From NCBI GenBank assembly GCA_937927845.1, contig CALFXE010000127.1, forward strand, positions 27,324 to 91,323: 64,000 nucleotides of DNA, written 5' to 3'. Origin of the DNA: an uncultured Paludibacter sp. (GTDB taxonomy: Bacteria; Bacteroidota; Bacteroidia; Bacteroidales; Paludibacteraceae). Below the pieces are notes generated by a model, which had not been told where the DNA came from, did not search any database, and saw nothing but the letters and a program-made list of their open reading frames with translations. The translations under genes and the position numbers were made by a program. Shown piece by piece: positions 32,017-40,665 of this stretch; positions within the stretch are counted from its first letter, which is position 1, and each line of letters begins with the position of its first letter.

Positions 32017-32034
32017 ATGAAAATCAAATCATAA
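32017..32034 (+). other. Five-codon leader ORF overlapping the next start codon
   Basis: ATG AAA ATC AAA TCA TAA (peptide MKIKS) sits 18 bp after the -7 box. Its stop overlaps the ATG of the M23-like gene (TAATG). It might couple translation or be a chance feature; the same ATGAAAAT is the junction in the 29589 remnant. Confidence 0.4.
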
Positions 32035-32915
32035 TGTATAAGAAAATTTATATATTAGTTGCTATACTGTTAACCGTAGGGAAAGCTAATGCACAAAACG
32101 TCCCACTAAATGCTGCCGTTGAGGTTTCGGCATATATAGACGGAGGACGAGAGAGGCTATCTTTTAATACACACAATAAAGATTTTTGCGATTACTATGT
32201 TAGAATTCAATTTCTTGAAGCCAACGGATTTGAGGGAATATCGCATAATCAATTTATATCAACCACAGTTGGCCGTGGAAAATTAGAAATTAGAACTTTC
32301 AAGGTAAAATCACACCCTTTTACCTATAGATATAGTAGAGAAATATATCGGGGCAACATTACAAAAAAATCAAATACCGACTTCATTTATGCGCTGCCGG
32401 TAGCGGTCAAAGACACGATAGGAGCAACAGTATTGGGAATTTGAGAGGAAACATATTTTAACTTACCTTCGGATACGCTTTATGCATGCCGAGGCGGCGT
32501 GATGTGCGACGATAATTTGACCGATCAGGCTGGTAAAAATTTTAAACCTGCCGGTGATATATCACAAATCACTCTGTATCACGATGATGGAAGTTTCAGT
32601 GGATATATCTTCATTGGCAAACCTCTGGTTTCTGCCGGACAAAAAATCAACATGGGCAGTCCGATTGCCGTTATTGAGAAATATTTAGACAGATATACGG
32701 TTAATTTTACAGCTTATTTTTTGGACAGGAATAAGATGGTAAACAATTCTCCTCGAAAACACACGCATTTTCATCCGTTTTTCCAAACTGCCAATGAAGG
32801 AAAAACGAAGTTGAAAACTGGTGGAACATATACCTGCGAACTGACGGATGAAATGAAAATGGAGGAAATGAGCAAAAGAGAAAAGAAGAAATTTACAAAA
32901 AATAAACAATTATGA
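32034..32915 (+). pseudogene. Secreted M23-like protein gene interrupted by an in-frame TGA
   Basis: One reading frame of 294 codons is broken by TGA at 32442-32444 (LGI-stop-EETYFNLP). The 5' part has a signal peptide (MYKKIYILVAILLTVGKANA) and a beta-sandwich with KDFCDYYVRIQF. The 3' part carries the M23 core strands YACRGGVMCDD, ITLYHDDGSFSGY and GQKINMGSPIAVIE, and a KHTHFHPFFQT end. Intact relatives place QGY-x-SH and ALDF at the broken region, and the catalytic HxH is not kept (GYIFI in place of YxHL). So the protein would be inactive as a peptidase even if read through. Translation could restart at 32496 or 32499. It overlaps the GG-leader gene by 4 bp. Confidence 0.7.
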
Positions 32916-33634
32916 AAACAATCACAAGAAACGATTTAAAAGGACTTGGTAGGGTTTTTCCGGAATTGAGTAATGAAGAAAAACAAGGAATAGTGGGTGG
33001 TAGCGAAGCCACGGATTTAGTAACCTGGTTGAATGAACACGGTATTGGTAGTTATGATGAAGAAGGAGTATATCGTTGGTTTATATATGGTTATGGTGAA
33101 AATCCATATCCATATCCATATCCATATCCAGATCTTTATGATGTTACTTACCATACTCCTCATAGCTGGGGCGATAGTTATTCTTATGTTGGAGATACTC
33201 CCATGATGATTATTTCATTTTTGAGTTGTTTGTCGCATATAACAGGGAGAAGTTTGACGACTTATTACAATGAATACAAGGCATATCTTTCGACTATACC
33301 CCGTAATTTTTTTGCGCTGTATCCGGGACATAGTTATATACCGGGTTATTTTGAAACAAAAAATTATGGCTATAGTATCAATAATATAAAAGGAGAATTG
33401 GATGCAACCGGAAAACCCGTTTTGGCAAAGTTATATTCAGAACAACAAGTAACTTCAGGTCTCTATAAATATTCGGCTAACCGTTACGTAGTGATTACCA
33501 GTTATTTTCAAAGTGGTGGAACAACATATTACACGTATTATGATCCTATTTTGGGTGGAACACATTCTGAAGCATACAATAAGTTTTCTTCCCCGATATA
33601 TAAGCTAACAGCTAATTCCTCAACAGATTATTAA
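32912..33634 (+). CDS. Double-glycine-leader protein with degenerate C39-like core
   Basis: A 240-residue protein whose first 30 residues (MKTITRNDLKGLGRVFPELS-NEEKQGIVGG) look like a C39-processed leader, with Gly29-Gly30 as cleavage site. The predicted core (31-240) is far larger than a bacteriocin. It has a Pro-Tyr run at 65-73 (PYPYPYPYP, from a CCATAT hexanucleotide repeat). Then comes a region like a C39/papain-type fold: GDTPMMIISFLSCL (94-107) where CGPxx would be, ATGKPVLAKLY, ANRYVVITSY (189-198) where the catalytic His would be, and YYDPILGG. Both catalytic positions are replaced, so it would be a pseudo-enzyme. Its ATG overlaps the preceding stop. Confidence 0.7.
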   Translation: MKTITRNDLKGLGRVFPELSNEEKQGIVGGSEATDLVTWLNEHGIGSYDEEGVYRWFIYGYGENPYPYPYPYPDLYDVTYHTPHSWGDSYSYVGDTPMMIISFLSCLSHITGRSLTTYYNEYKAYLSTIPRNFFALYPGHSYIPGYFETKNYGYSINNIKGELDATGKPVLAKLYSEQQVTSGLYKYSANRYVVITSYFQSGGTTYYTYYDPILGGTHSEAYNKFSSPIYKLTANSSTDY

Positions 33635-33652
33635 TGGTAGCTTTTAATTGTT

Positions 33653-35509
33653 ATGATCAATGGAGTTACAGTTATTATGCCGACATACAATCAATCGGCA
33701 TTTATACGTAGGGCTATTTTAAGTTTGCTGAAACAAACTTATAAAGAGTGGGAACTTGTTATTATCAATGACGGATGCACGGATGATACCGAAGCGTGTT
33801 TATTCGATTTGTTACAGAATAAAAAAATTACGTATATCAAGAATAAAAAAAACCAAGGTTTGGGTTATGCTCTAAATCAGGGGTTGGACAGAGCTAAATA
33901 TGACTATATCGCTTATCTGCCTTCCGATGATTATTACTACGAAGATCACTTGGAATCGTTAGTGGAAAAAATCGAAAAATACGGCGATATTGCTTTAGCA
34001 TATAGTGGCATGATTTACGCGATAGCCGACACAATATCGATTGCCCCTGAAAATCAAACCATCCGGACACGCCCCGGATATTGTCTGCAATTAGTACAGA
34101 CAATGCATAAGAAAACGACTGACCGGTGGCTGGAGCGGAAGGACTGGATTACAGAAGATCTATTCCTAATGTTTTGGCACAAATTATTGGATAAAGGTTC
34201 TTTCGTAGCCACGCGAGCCATTACTTGTGTTTGGACAAGACACCCTCATCAGCGTCATAGAATTTTAGCAGAAAAATACGGTGGCGGATTGAGTTATTAC
34301 CGTTTGTTTTATCAAGTGGATAAACCAATCAAAATACGTGTTTCCAAATACAAATTTATTGATGAGGAAGTATTATACAAAGACTTCCGCAAGCAGGTCA
34401 ATCCCGATAAACATCCATTAAAAATTTTATTGGTCGGAGAACTGGCATATAATTCCGAACGAATCTATGCCTTAGAAGAAGCAGGGCATAAGCTATATGG
34501 TTTGTGGATACAACGTCCTGCGTTTACTTTTAATGCAGTAGGCCCGGTTTCTTTCGGTCATATCGAAGACATTCCGTTTGAAAATTGGGAGCAACGAATT
34601 AAAGAAATTAATCCGGATGTTATATACGCTCTATTAAATTGGCCAGCCGTTCCTTTAGCTTATGATGTCTTGAAGAAAAATAGAGACATCCCTTTTGTCT
34701 GGCATTTTAAAGAGGGACCTTCAGCATGCCTAAAAGACGGATGGTGGAATCAATTGATCTATTTATATACTTTTGCCGATGGTAAGATATTTCTCAACCA
34801 AACGGTAAAAGAATGGTATGAACAGTTTATTCCCGAAAGTGGTTTAAATTACATTCTTGATGGAGATTTACCCAAACAGAATTATTTCCACAAACCTTTA
34901 AACAAACGTATATCTGAATCGGAAGGAGGTATTCATACGCTTGTTGCCGGACGAATGGTTGGTATTACTCCTACAGAATTAGCAGTAATAGCCGAACAAA
35001 ATATCCACATACACTTATATACCGAAAACTATCATGAAGCACATGAAAAGGGAAATAACATCTTATTACAAGTAGCACCTAACCATTTACACATCCATCC
35101 ACACTGTTCTATTCTCAATTGGGTAGAAGAATTGTCGCGCTATGACGCAGCATGGCTACATAATTTGGAAAGTAAAAATAACGGTAATATACTGAAAGCT
35201 TCATGGGATGATTTGAATATACCCGCACGCATCAATACCTATATGTCGGCAGGATTACCTGTAATTCTACGCGACAATACCGGTCATATTGTTGCTACGC
35301 AAAAACGAATTGAGGAATTAAATATCGGTATCCTATATACCGACTATGAAGATTTAAAGAAACAATTAACAGACGAGGTAAAAATGGAACAGTTACGGTC
35401 TAATGTCATGAAAAATCGCCTGCGGTTTAGTTTCGATTATCATGTACCGGACTTAATCGACTTCTTCAGAAAAGTAATCCAATATAAGAAAGACAAAAAA
35501 CATGGATAA
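33653..35509 (+). CDS. Two-domain glycosyltransferase (GT2 plus GT-B)
   Basis: A 618-residue cytosolic protein. Residues 1-215 are a GT-A, family 2 domain: VTVIMPTYNQSAFIRRAILS, VIINDGCTDDT, and the DYIAYLPSDDYYYEDHLESL metal-binding DxD-type motif. Residues 255-610 resemble a GT-B transferase: KILLVGELAYNSERIYALEE, PFVWHFKEG, LVAGRMVGITPTELAVIAEQ and the donor-binding end IPARINTYMSAGLPVILRDN. Two domains could add two sugars in turn. It is encoded 18 bp after the GG-leader gene and overlaps the LanC-like gene by 8 bp, which suggests that the leader protein or a coupled glycan is the acceptor. Confidence 0.82.
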   Translation: MINGVTVIMPTYNQSAFIRRAILSLLKQTYKEWELVIINDGCTDDTEACLFDLLQNKKITYIKNKKNQGLGYALNQGLDRAKYDYIAYLPSDDYYYEDHLESLVEKIEKYGDIALAYSGMIYAIADTISIAPENQTIRTRPGYCLQLVQTMHKKTTDRWLERKDWITEDLFLMFWHKLLDKGSFVATRAITCVWTRHPHQRHRILAEKYGGGLSYYRLFYQVDKPIKIRVSKYKFIDEEVLYKDFRKQVNPDKHPLKILLVGELAYNSERIYALEEAGHKLYGLWIQRPAFTFNAVGPVSFGHIEDIPFENWEQRIKEINPDVIYALLNWPAVPLAYDVLKKNRDIPFVWHFKEGPSACLKDGWWNQLIYLYTFADGKIFLNQTVKEWYEQFIPESGLNYILDGDLPKQNYFHKPLNKRISESEGGIHTLVAGRMVGITPTELAVIAEQNIHIHLYTENYHEAHEKGNNILLQVAPNHLHIHPHCSILNWVEELSRYDAAWLHNLESKNNGNILKASWDDLNIPARINTYMSAGLPVILRDNTGHIVATQKRIEELNIGILYTDYEDLKKQLTDEVKMEQLRSNVMKNRLRFSFDYHVPDLIDFFRKVIQYKKDKKHG

Positions 35510-36440
35510 AATACTTCAGAAAATAGCTAATCTATTAATTCTCAATTTGCAAAACTGTGAAAATAACGGATTAATAAAAGGGAAAATGGGGATTGCCGTG
35601 TTTCTGTATCATTATTCCCGATATGCATCCCAACCGGTTTATAACAAACAAGCAGATGATTTACTGGATGAGATATTTGCTATGCTGGAAATGATTGTAA
35701 CCCCCTCATTATCAGACGGTGTGGCTGGTATCGGATTGGGATTAAATCATTTGATAGAAAACCATTTCATAGCAACAAACGAAAAACGGGATGAATTGTT
35801 TAAAGACGTTGATGTGAAATTATCCCAAGATTATAGCGGACAATTTACGTTTGATACAAAAACTAATTTTCCTGTTTTTTCTGCCGGTTTTTACGCCTTG
35901 TCCCGAATAAAAACAGGAAGTAGAAGCATACAAAAGAATAAATTGGTTTCATCTCTGTTGGAAGGCCTCGATTTGATTTATACTATTAACAAATTGACAC
36001 TAAATCCCATGTTCATCAATTCCGCAATTCATTTTTTAATTGGCGTTTACGATTGTGGAATGTACAAACAGAAAGCAGAAAGAACAATGAAGAAATTTTT
36101 ATCATTTGTATTAGCAACATTTCCAGAAATGAAATATCACTTTTCGGATGTGGAAATAATGCAAAATACGCTATCATCAACCAAACTATGCCCTGCGTTG
36201 ACAGGTGAAATACTTTCTCGTATAAAGCAACTCGATATATCTCCAAGCAATACTGATGATATGGATGTCGTCATCAAAGATTTACAACAATATACTTTAT
36301 ATCCAAATTTAGATAAAACATCGTTGTCTCAATTTTCTGTAGAAGAATATATTGATAAACAAATTACTGATTCATTTTTTCCTGATTTGTCGTCACTCAC
36401 TTATATCGGATTAAACATCATAGGAGTAAAACTATGCTAA
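35502..36440 (+). CDS. LanC-like protein lacking zinc ligands
   Basis: A 312-residue protein that resembles lanthionine synthetase C-like proteins of Bacteroidetes. The N-terminal NNGLIKGKMGIAVFLYHYSR (about residues 23-42) and LSDGVAGIGLGLNHLIENHF (about 68-87) match successive helix-hairpin turns of the alpha/alpha toroid, where classical LanC has GxxG. The C-terminal Cys and Cys-His zinc motifs of active cyclases are absent, so lanthionine formation is unlikely; a scaffold or substrate-binding role is possible. It overlaps both the glycosyltransferase gene (8 bp) and the mutase gene (7 bp), showing a coupled operon. Confidence 0.65.
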   Translation: MDKILQKIANLLILNLQNCENNGLIKGKMGIAVFLYHYSRYASQPVYNKQADDLLDEIFAMLEMIVTPSLSDGVAGIGLGLNHLIENHFIATNEKRDELFKDVDVKLSQDYSGQFTFDTKTNFPVFSAGFYALSRIKTGSRSIQKNKLVSSLLEGLDLIYTINKLTLNPMFINSAIHFLIGVYDCGMYKQKAERTMKKFLSFVLATFPEMKYHFSDVEIMQNTLSSTKLCPALTGEILSRIKQLDISPSNTDDMDVVIKDLQQYTLYPNLDKTSLSQFSVEEYIDKQITDSFFPDLSSLTYIGLNIIGVKLC

Positions 36441-37543
36441 CATACGATTTCCTCCTTGTTGGTGCAGGGCTTTTCAATGCCATTTTTGCTCGTGAAGCCA
36501 CGAAGCAAGGCAAGAAATGCCTTGTTGTAGAAAAGAGAAACCATATTGGCGGAAATCTCTATTGTGAAAACATAGAAGGAATCAATGTGCATAAATATGG
36601 TGCGCATATCTTTCATACCTCTAATAAGGAAGTATGGGACTACATGAACGAGTTATGCGAATTTAACCATTACGTTAATTCGCCATTAGCAAGATATAAA
36701 AACAAAGTTTATAACTTACCGTTCAACATGCATACTTTTTATCAGCTTTGGGGAACGACAACGCCCGAAGAGGCAGAAGCAAAAATCGAATCGCAACGAG
36801 TGAAAATAGACGACCCGAAGAATGTGGAAGAACAGGCTTTATCATTAGTTGGAAGCGACATCTATGAAAAACTGATAAAAGGATATACCGAAAAACAATG
36901 GGGAATAGCTGCAACGCAACTGCCTGCCTTTATCATCAAACGATTACCTCTCCGCTTCACATACAACAATAACTATTTCAACGACCCGTATCAAGGAATT
37001 CCTAAAGGAGGTTACAACCCTATTTTTGAAAAATGCTTCTCACAATGCGATGTATTATTAAACACGGATTTTTTGCAAAACCGACATCTGGCTAAAGAAG
37101 CCGAAACGGTTATATTTACCGGGATGATTGATACCTATTATGAGTATTGTTTTGGAGCATTGGAATACAGATCTCTATATTTTGAAAACGAGGTGCTCGA
37201 TACCGACAATTTTCAAGGTAATGCCGTAGTTAATTACACTGAAAGAAAAATCCCTTTCACACGAATTATTGAACATAAACACTTCGAGTTAGGACAACAA
37301 CCTAAAACAGTAATAACACGTGAATATCCGCAAGCATGGGAAATTGGGTTAGAACCGTTTTATCCTATAAACACAGAACAAAATAATTGTTTGTATCAAC
37401 GCTATAAAACATTGGCAGAAAAAGAAAAGAATGTTTTCTTCGGAGGTCGTCTTGGTGGATACAGGTATTTTGACATGGATCAGATTGTAAAATCAGCAAT
37501 TGAGTTATTCAATAATATGAAATTACACAACAGAGAGAATTAG
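36434..37543 (+). CDS. glf: UDP-galactopyranose mutase
   Basis: A 369-residue flavoenzyme that converts UDP-galactopyranose to UDP-galactofuranose. The FAD-binding start FLLVGAGLFNAIFAREATKQ with VVEKRNHIGGN is followed by HKYGAHIFHTSNKEVW, YNLPFNMHTFYQLWG, the GYTEKQWG motif and FGGRLGGYRYFDMDQIV at the end. All landmarks are intact. It supplies galactofuranose donor, probably for the glycosyltransferase two genes upstream, and is the last gene of the island operon. The start overlaps the LanC-like gene by 7 bp. Confidence 0.93.
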   Translation: MLTYDFLLVGAGLFNAIFAREATKQGKKCLVVEKRNHIGGNLYCENIEGINVHKYGAHIFHTSNKEVWDYMNELCEFNHYVNSPLARYKNKVYNLPFNMHTFYQLWGTTTPEEAEAKIESQRVKIDDPKNVEEQALSLVGSDIYEKLIKGYTEKQWGIAATQLPAFIIKRLPLRFTYNNNYFNDPYQGIPKGGYNPIFEKCFSQCDVLLNTDFLQNRHLAKEAETVIFTGMIDTYYEYCFGALEYRSLYFENEVLDTDNFQGNAVVNYTERKIPFTRIIEHKHFELGQQPKTVITREYPQAWEIGLEPFYPINTEQNNCLYQRYKTLAEKEKNVFFGGRLGGYRYFDMDQIVKSAIELFNNMKLHNREN

Positions 37544-37969
37544 TCTGCTATAAATAACACGCTGCTACGCAGCTAATATGCTCGCTATTCAACCGACTAC
37601 AATTGGACAGGAGGACACGCTCGTTAGCAGACGGTATATACCGCCACTCGAAGTGTTTCTGTAACATCATTCTTTTTGCAGTGGCGGCGCAGGAAACCTT
37701 GCACCGGTCGTGCGTCTTGGCTGTTATGTTTTACAATGCCAAACGACCGGTTACCCCTGTCCGCAAGCGAGCGTGTCATCCCGATGGAGCGACTTGGCGA
37801 AGCCAAAGGAGCGACTGAGGGAACTCCCAATCAGCCGCAGTGGGTTAGATAACGCGAAGCAAGGGAATTCCTTCGCAATTGTAGTTGATTGATTTGAAAA
37901 GTCAAGATGACTTCTGATAAAAACAAGTAGAGAAAATTACCATTTGTTTATTTCCAACTTCTTGCAGAT
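37544..37969. repeat. Mosaic intergenic repeat, copy C (right border of island)
   Basis: A 426-bp non-coding region. It contains GCTCGCTATTCAACCGACTA near 37580, GAGGACACGCTCGTTAGCAG near 37612 and an inverted pair around 37680-37750 (CACCGGTCGT and ACGACCGGT). A GTCATCCCGATGGAGCGACT stretch near 37776 precedes the 63-bp core identical to copy A (37797-37859). It ends with the end module in inverted orientation (37889-37914). Short open frames here are by-products of the repeat. Confidence 0.8.
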
Positions 37970-40657
37970 TTACCGGTTTTTGATAAATTTCCTGACTATA
38001 CTTTTATCTCCACTTGTAAGCTTTAACAAGTAAAAACCACCCTGATAGTTACTTACATCCAATGTCAGATTGTTTTCGCCATTTAGTTGTGAATGATATA
38101 TTTTCTGTCCGTTCATATTATAAATCTCAATATCGGAAAAATTGGAAATATTATGAATTGAGAGCATTGCATCTATAGGATTAGAATGTATAAAGATGTC
38201 ATTTTCAGATATATGTAATTCATTCACCGATGACACATTATCATCATAGACAGTAACTTTGAAATTGTCAAAATAAACTTCAGTACTATGCACTCGAAGG
38301 GCAGGCCGTCCTGTCACAAAAGGATTTGGATCGGTGTATTCCATCACAAGCACATCATCTACATACACCTTGATATCAGCACCTATAATACTTGCTTTGA
38401 GTGTGTATTTTTTACTTGACACATAGTTTCCGGGTACTGATTTTAATTGAGTCCAGCTATAGTTTTGTTTTCCCAATATAACGGCACTGCGGTCTATGTT
38501 CACGTAATAGCCTTGCAGAAAATCAGTTCCTGCTTGCGCACTGCTACCATCATTTCCTAAGGATAGATTTCTTGCTCGTAAAAGAATTCCGCCATTCATA
38601 TTACTGATATAGGTAACATCTACTTGAACAGTATAGTCTGTCCACGGTGCAGTTCCGGTTATCATTGTACGTTTTCCATAGCCTTTTATATAAGCCTGCC
38701 CTGAACGCGTTTCCCACGTACCGTCGCTATAATACCAGCCGGTAAATCCAGAATCGAAGTTATCTTCTTTGGTCAAAGGAGTGTTGAGAGCCAAATCAAA
38801 TTGCATATCGTATAAGGAGAATTCGCCTGAAATAGCTTCTATTTTCAGAGTGTGATAGCCATTGGTCAAGTTTAGATTCTTCACAATAACTGTTTTCCAT
38901 ACACCTCCTGTTGAAGGCAATTCTATATTATCTGAAAGTACTTTATCATCCTGTAATATTCTAAAACTGGAGTTTTGTGTTGAAGCATAACGTATTCCGG
39001 CATTATACGTCAAAGGATATCGTGTGTTGACATTGTAGGCATACCATTCTCCTGCCTGAATTGAACTAATAGCATATCCTCCTTCACTACAATTACTGAT
39101 ATCAACATTATCTTCTCGAATATACTTCCCGCCTGCATTGCCCGGAGTCAGCTCGTAATAACCTACACCTTCTCCTCCTGTATTGTAATGAACGGCTTCT
39201 ATTGTTCCCGGAATCGGTTTATATACATCGAAGATACCCGAACCGTTGACTTTGTTACTGAAAGCGATATATCCGAAATTGGCTTTACTTTCGTTAGTCA
39301 TATAACCAATTCTACCACCTGCCAATTGACTTGTCAAAGCAGCCTTCTGCATACCGTCTATGAAAAATTTATAATTTTCTCCTGATTTTTCAATTCGTAT
39401 AGCATGCCAGCTTGCACCGTTGAATTCAGAGGGTAAATCGGCTGATACTGTTGATGACCAAATACCGTTTATCTTAAAACTTATTTCCAACTTCTTGCTT
39501 TGATCACGTACAGCTACAATACCGTAATTCGATTCGTCTGTATAGCCGAATACAGCTCCAAATTTAGAGTTTGCATTTGTACTTCCAACTCTTTGAAGAG
39601 TAAACTCAGCGGTGTAGTTTTTTTCGGTAGCTACATTATTTATAATTTTTGTTTCACCGGCTGAGACATTTTGATACAGAAAATCTTTATTTGTAATTCC
39701 CCAATTTCCACCAGATGTAATCCAATTTTCACCTACCTCAGTTCGTTCGAAGAAGTCGGTAAAATCAGCCAATTCGGGTGCTTGTTGCGCCCAAACGGTA
39801 GGACCGAGTATAGTCATTTTATCTCCATTCCATGCTATACGGTCGTAGTTAAACATCCTAACAGTACCATCAAGATTGTGATAGGCATAGTAGTATGAAT
39901 CCAAATCGGGTCCGATAAATGGACAACCATGACCCAATCCGACATTAGCTCCTTCAGTATTAATTAGAATAGGGTTTTGTTTTGATTGAGGAGTGTAAGT
40001 AGCAAGCGGTCCGGTTGTGTTTTTAGCATAATCAATCCGGTATCCTTTACTTAGGAAGTGGTTTCCTGTGTATATGATGTAATAAACGCCGTTTCTTTTA
40101 ATAACTGAAGCTCCTTCTGTCCAATTATTGTTCATGGAAGCACCTATGTTTCTTCCGCTCCCAATAACAGTCGGACTGCTCATCTCGCTGCCTTGCATGC
40201 CTCCCGCACCTCCTCCGGCATAGTAAAAATACCATTTTCCATCGTCCTCGATGAATACATTACCATCAATACTTTTTCCTAAGTTCCCGGTAGCACGAGT
40301 AAAAGGTCCGGTCGGACTCGTACTGGTTAGTACGTAATGTCCATTGCCTGAAGGTGATGTATACATGTAAAATAAGCCGTTCCAGTAAACGACTTCGGGT
40401 GCATAAGCTCCACCTTCAGTAGCACATGTATAGGAATTAGACCAGTTAACCAAATCTTTTGATACCCAACATTTAATTCCTGTACTGCTACCTGTGCCGT
40501 ATAAATAATATGATCCTCTATATTTTAATATATATGGGTCGGCAATACCTATACCGCTCCATTCCCCCACCATTCTTATAGGATTTGTCCATTTTTGTGC
40601 TGAAACTTCACCTACCGTGAATATGAGAAATAATATATACAAAAAACTTTTTTTCAT
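37970..40657 (-). CDS. Secreted multidomain GH43 glycosidase with T9SS sorting domain (paralogue 1)
   Basis: An 895-residue protein with signal peptide (MKKSFLYILFLIFTVGEVSA). Residues 22-300 form a five-bladed GH43 domain with the catalytic set Asp40 (IADPYI), Asp131 (SIDGNVFIEDDG) and Glu181 (WTEGASVI). A concanavalin-like domain follows (about 300-480), then CBM6-like (GTIEAVHYNTGGEGVGYYEL, about 485-630), a second DUF1080-like domain (640-805) and a type A T9SS sorting domain (NPIDAMLSIHNISNFSDIEI to the KFIKNR end). GH43 enzymes act mostly on arabinan or xylan side chains. It is the last gene of the SusC operon, 8 bp after its paralogue. Confidence 0.88.
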   Translation of the reverse strand: MKKSFLYILFLIFTVGEVSAQKWTNPIRMVGEWSGIGIADPYILKYRGSYYLYGTGSSTGIKCWVSKDLVNWSNSYTCATEGGAYAPEVVYWNGLFYMYTSPSGNGHYVLTSTSPTGPFTRATGNLGKSIDGNVFIEDDGKWYFYYAGGGAGGMQGSEMSSPTVIGSGRNIGASMNNNWTEGASVIKRNGVYYIIYTGNHFLSKGYRIDYAKNTTGPLATYTPQSKQNPILINTEGANVGLGHGCPFIGPDLDSYYYAYHNLDGTVRMFNYDRIAWNGDKMTILGPTVWAQQAPELADFTDFFERTEVGENWITSGGNWGITNKDFLYQNVSAGETKIINNVATEKNYTAEFTLQRVGSTNANSKFGAVFGYTDESNYGIVAVRDQSKKLEISFKINGIWSSTVSADLPSEFNGASWHAIRIEKSGENYKFFIDGMQKAALTSQLAGGRIGYMTNESKANFGYIAFSNKVNGSGIFDVYKPIPGTIEAVHYNTGGEGVGYYELTPGNAGGKYIREDNVDISNCSEGGYAISSIQAGEWYAYNVNTRYPLTYNAGIRYASTQNSSFRILQDDKVLSDNIELPSTGGVWKTVIVKNLNLTNGYHTLKIEAISGEFSLYDMQFDLALNTPLTKEDNFDSGFTGWYYSDGTWETRSGQAYIKGYGKRTMITGTAPWTDYTVQVDVTYISNMNGGILLRARNLSLGNDGSSAQAGTDFLQGYYVNIDRSAVILGKQNYSWTQLKSVPGNYVSSKKYTLKASIIGADIKVYVDDVLVMEYTDPNPFVTGRPALRVHSTEVYFDNFKVTVYDDNVSSVNELHISENDIFIHSNPIDAMLSIHNISNFSDIEIYNMNGQKIYHSQLNGENNLTLDVSNYQGGFYLLKLTSGDKSIVRKFIKNR

Positions 40658-40665
40658 GCTTTGAT

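Noticed and set aside
32442..32444. TGA recoding (alternative genetic code or selenocysteine)
   Set aside because: TGA ends many intact genes in the window (for example valS, porT and the creatininase-family gene), so it is a normal stop. No selenocysteine insertion hairpin was evident after the codon.
37603..37892. Short open frames on both strands in the right border repeat
   Set aside because: They have no recognisable domain or start context and fall wholly within the mosaic repeat.
27721..37914. Composite transposon with an IS element at each end
   Set aside because: The border repeats are non-coding and no transposase or integrase is found in the window.
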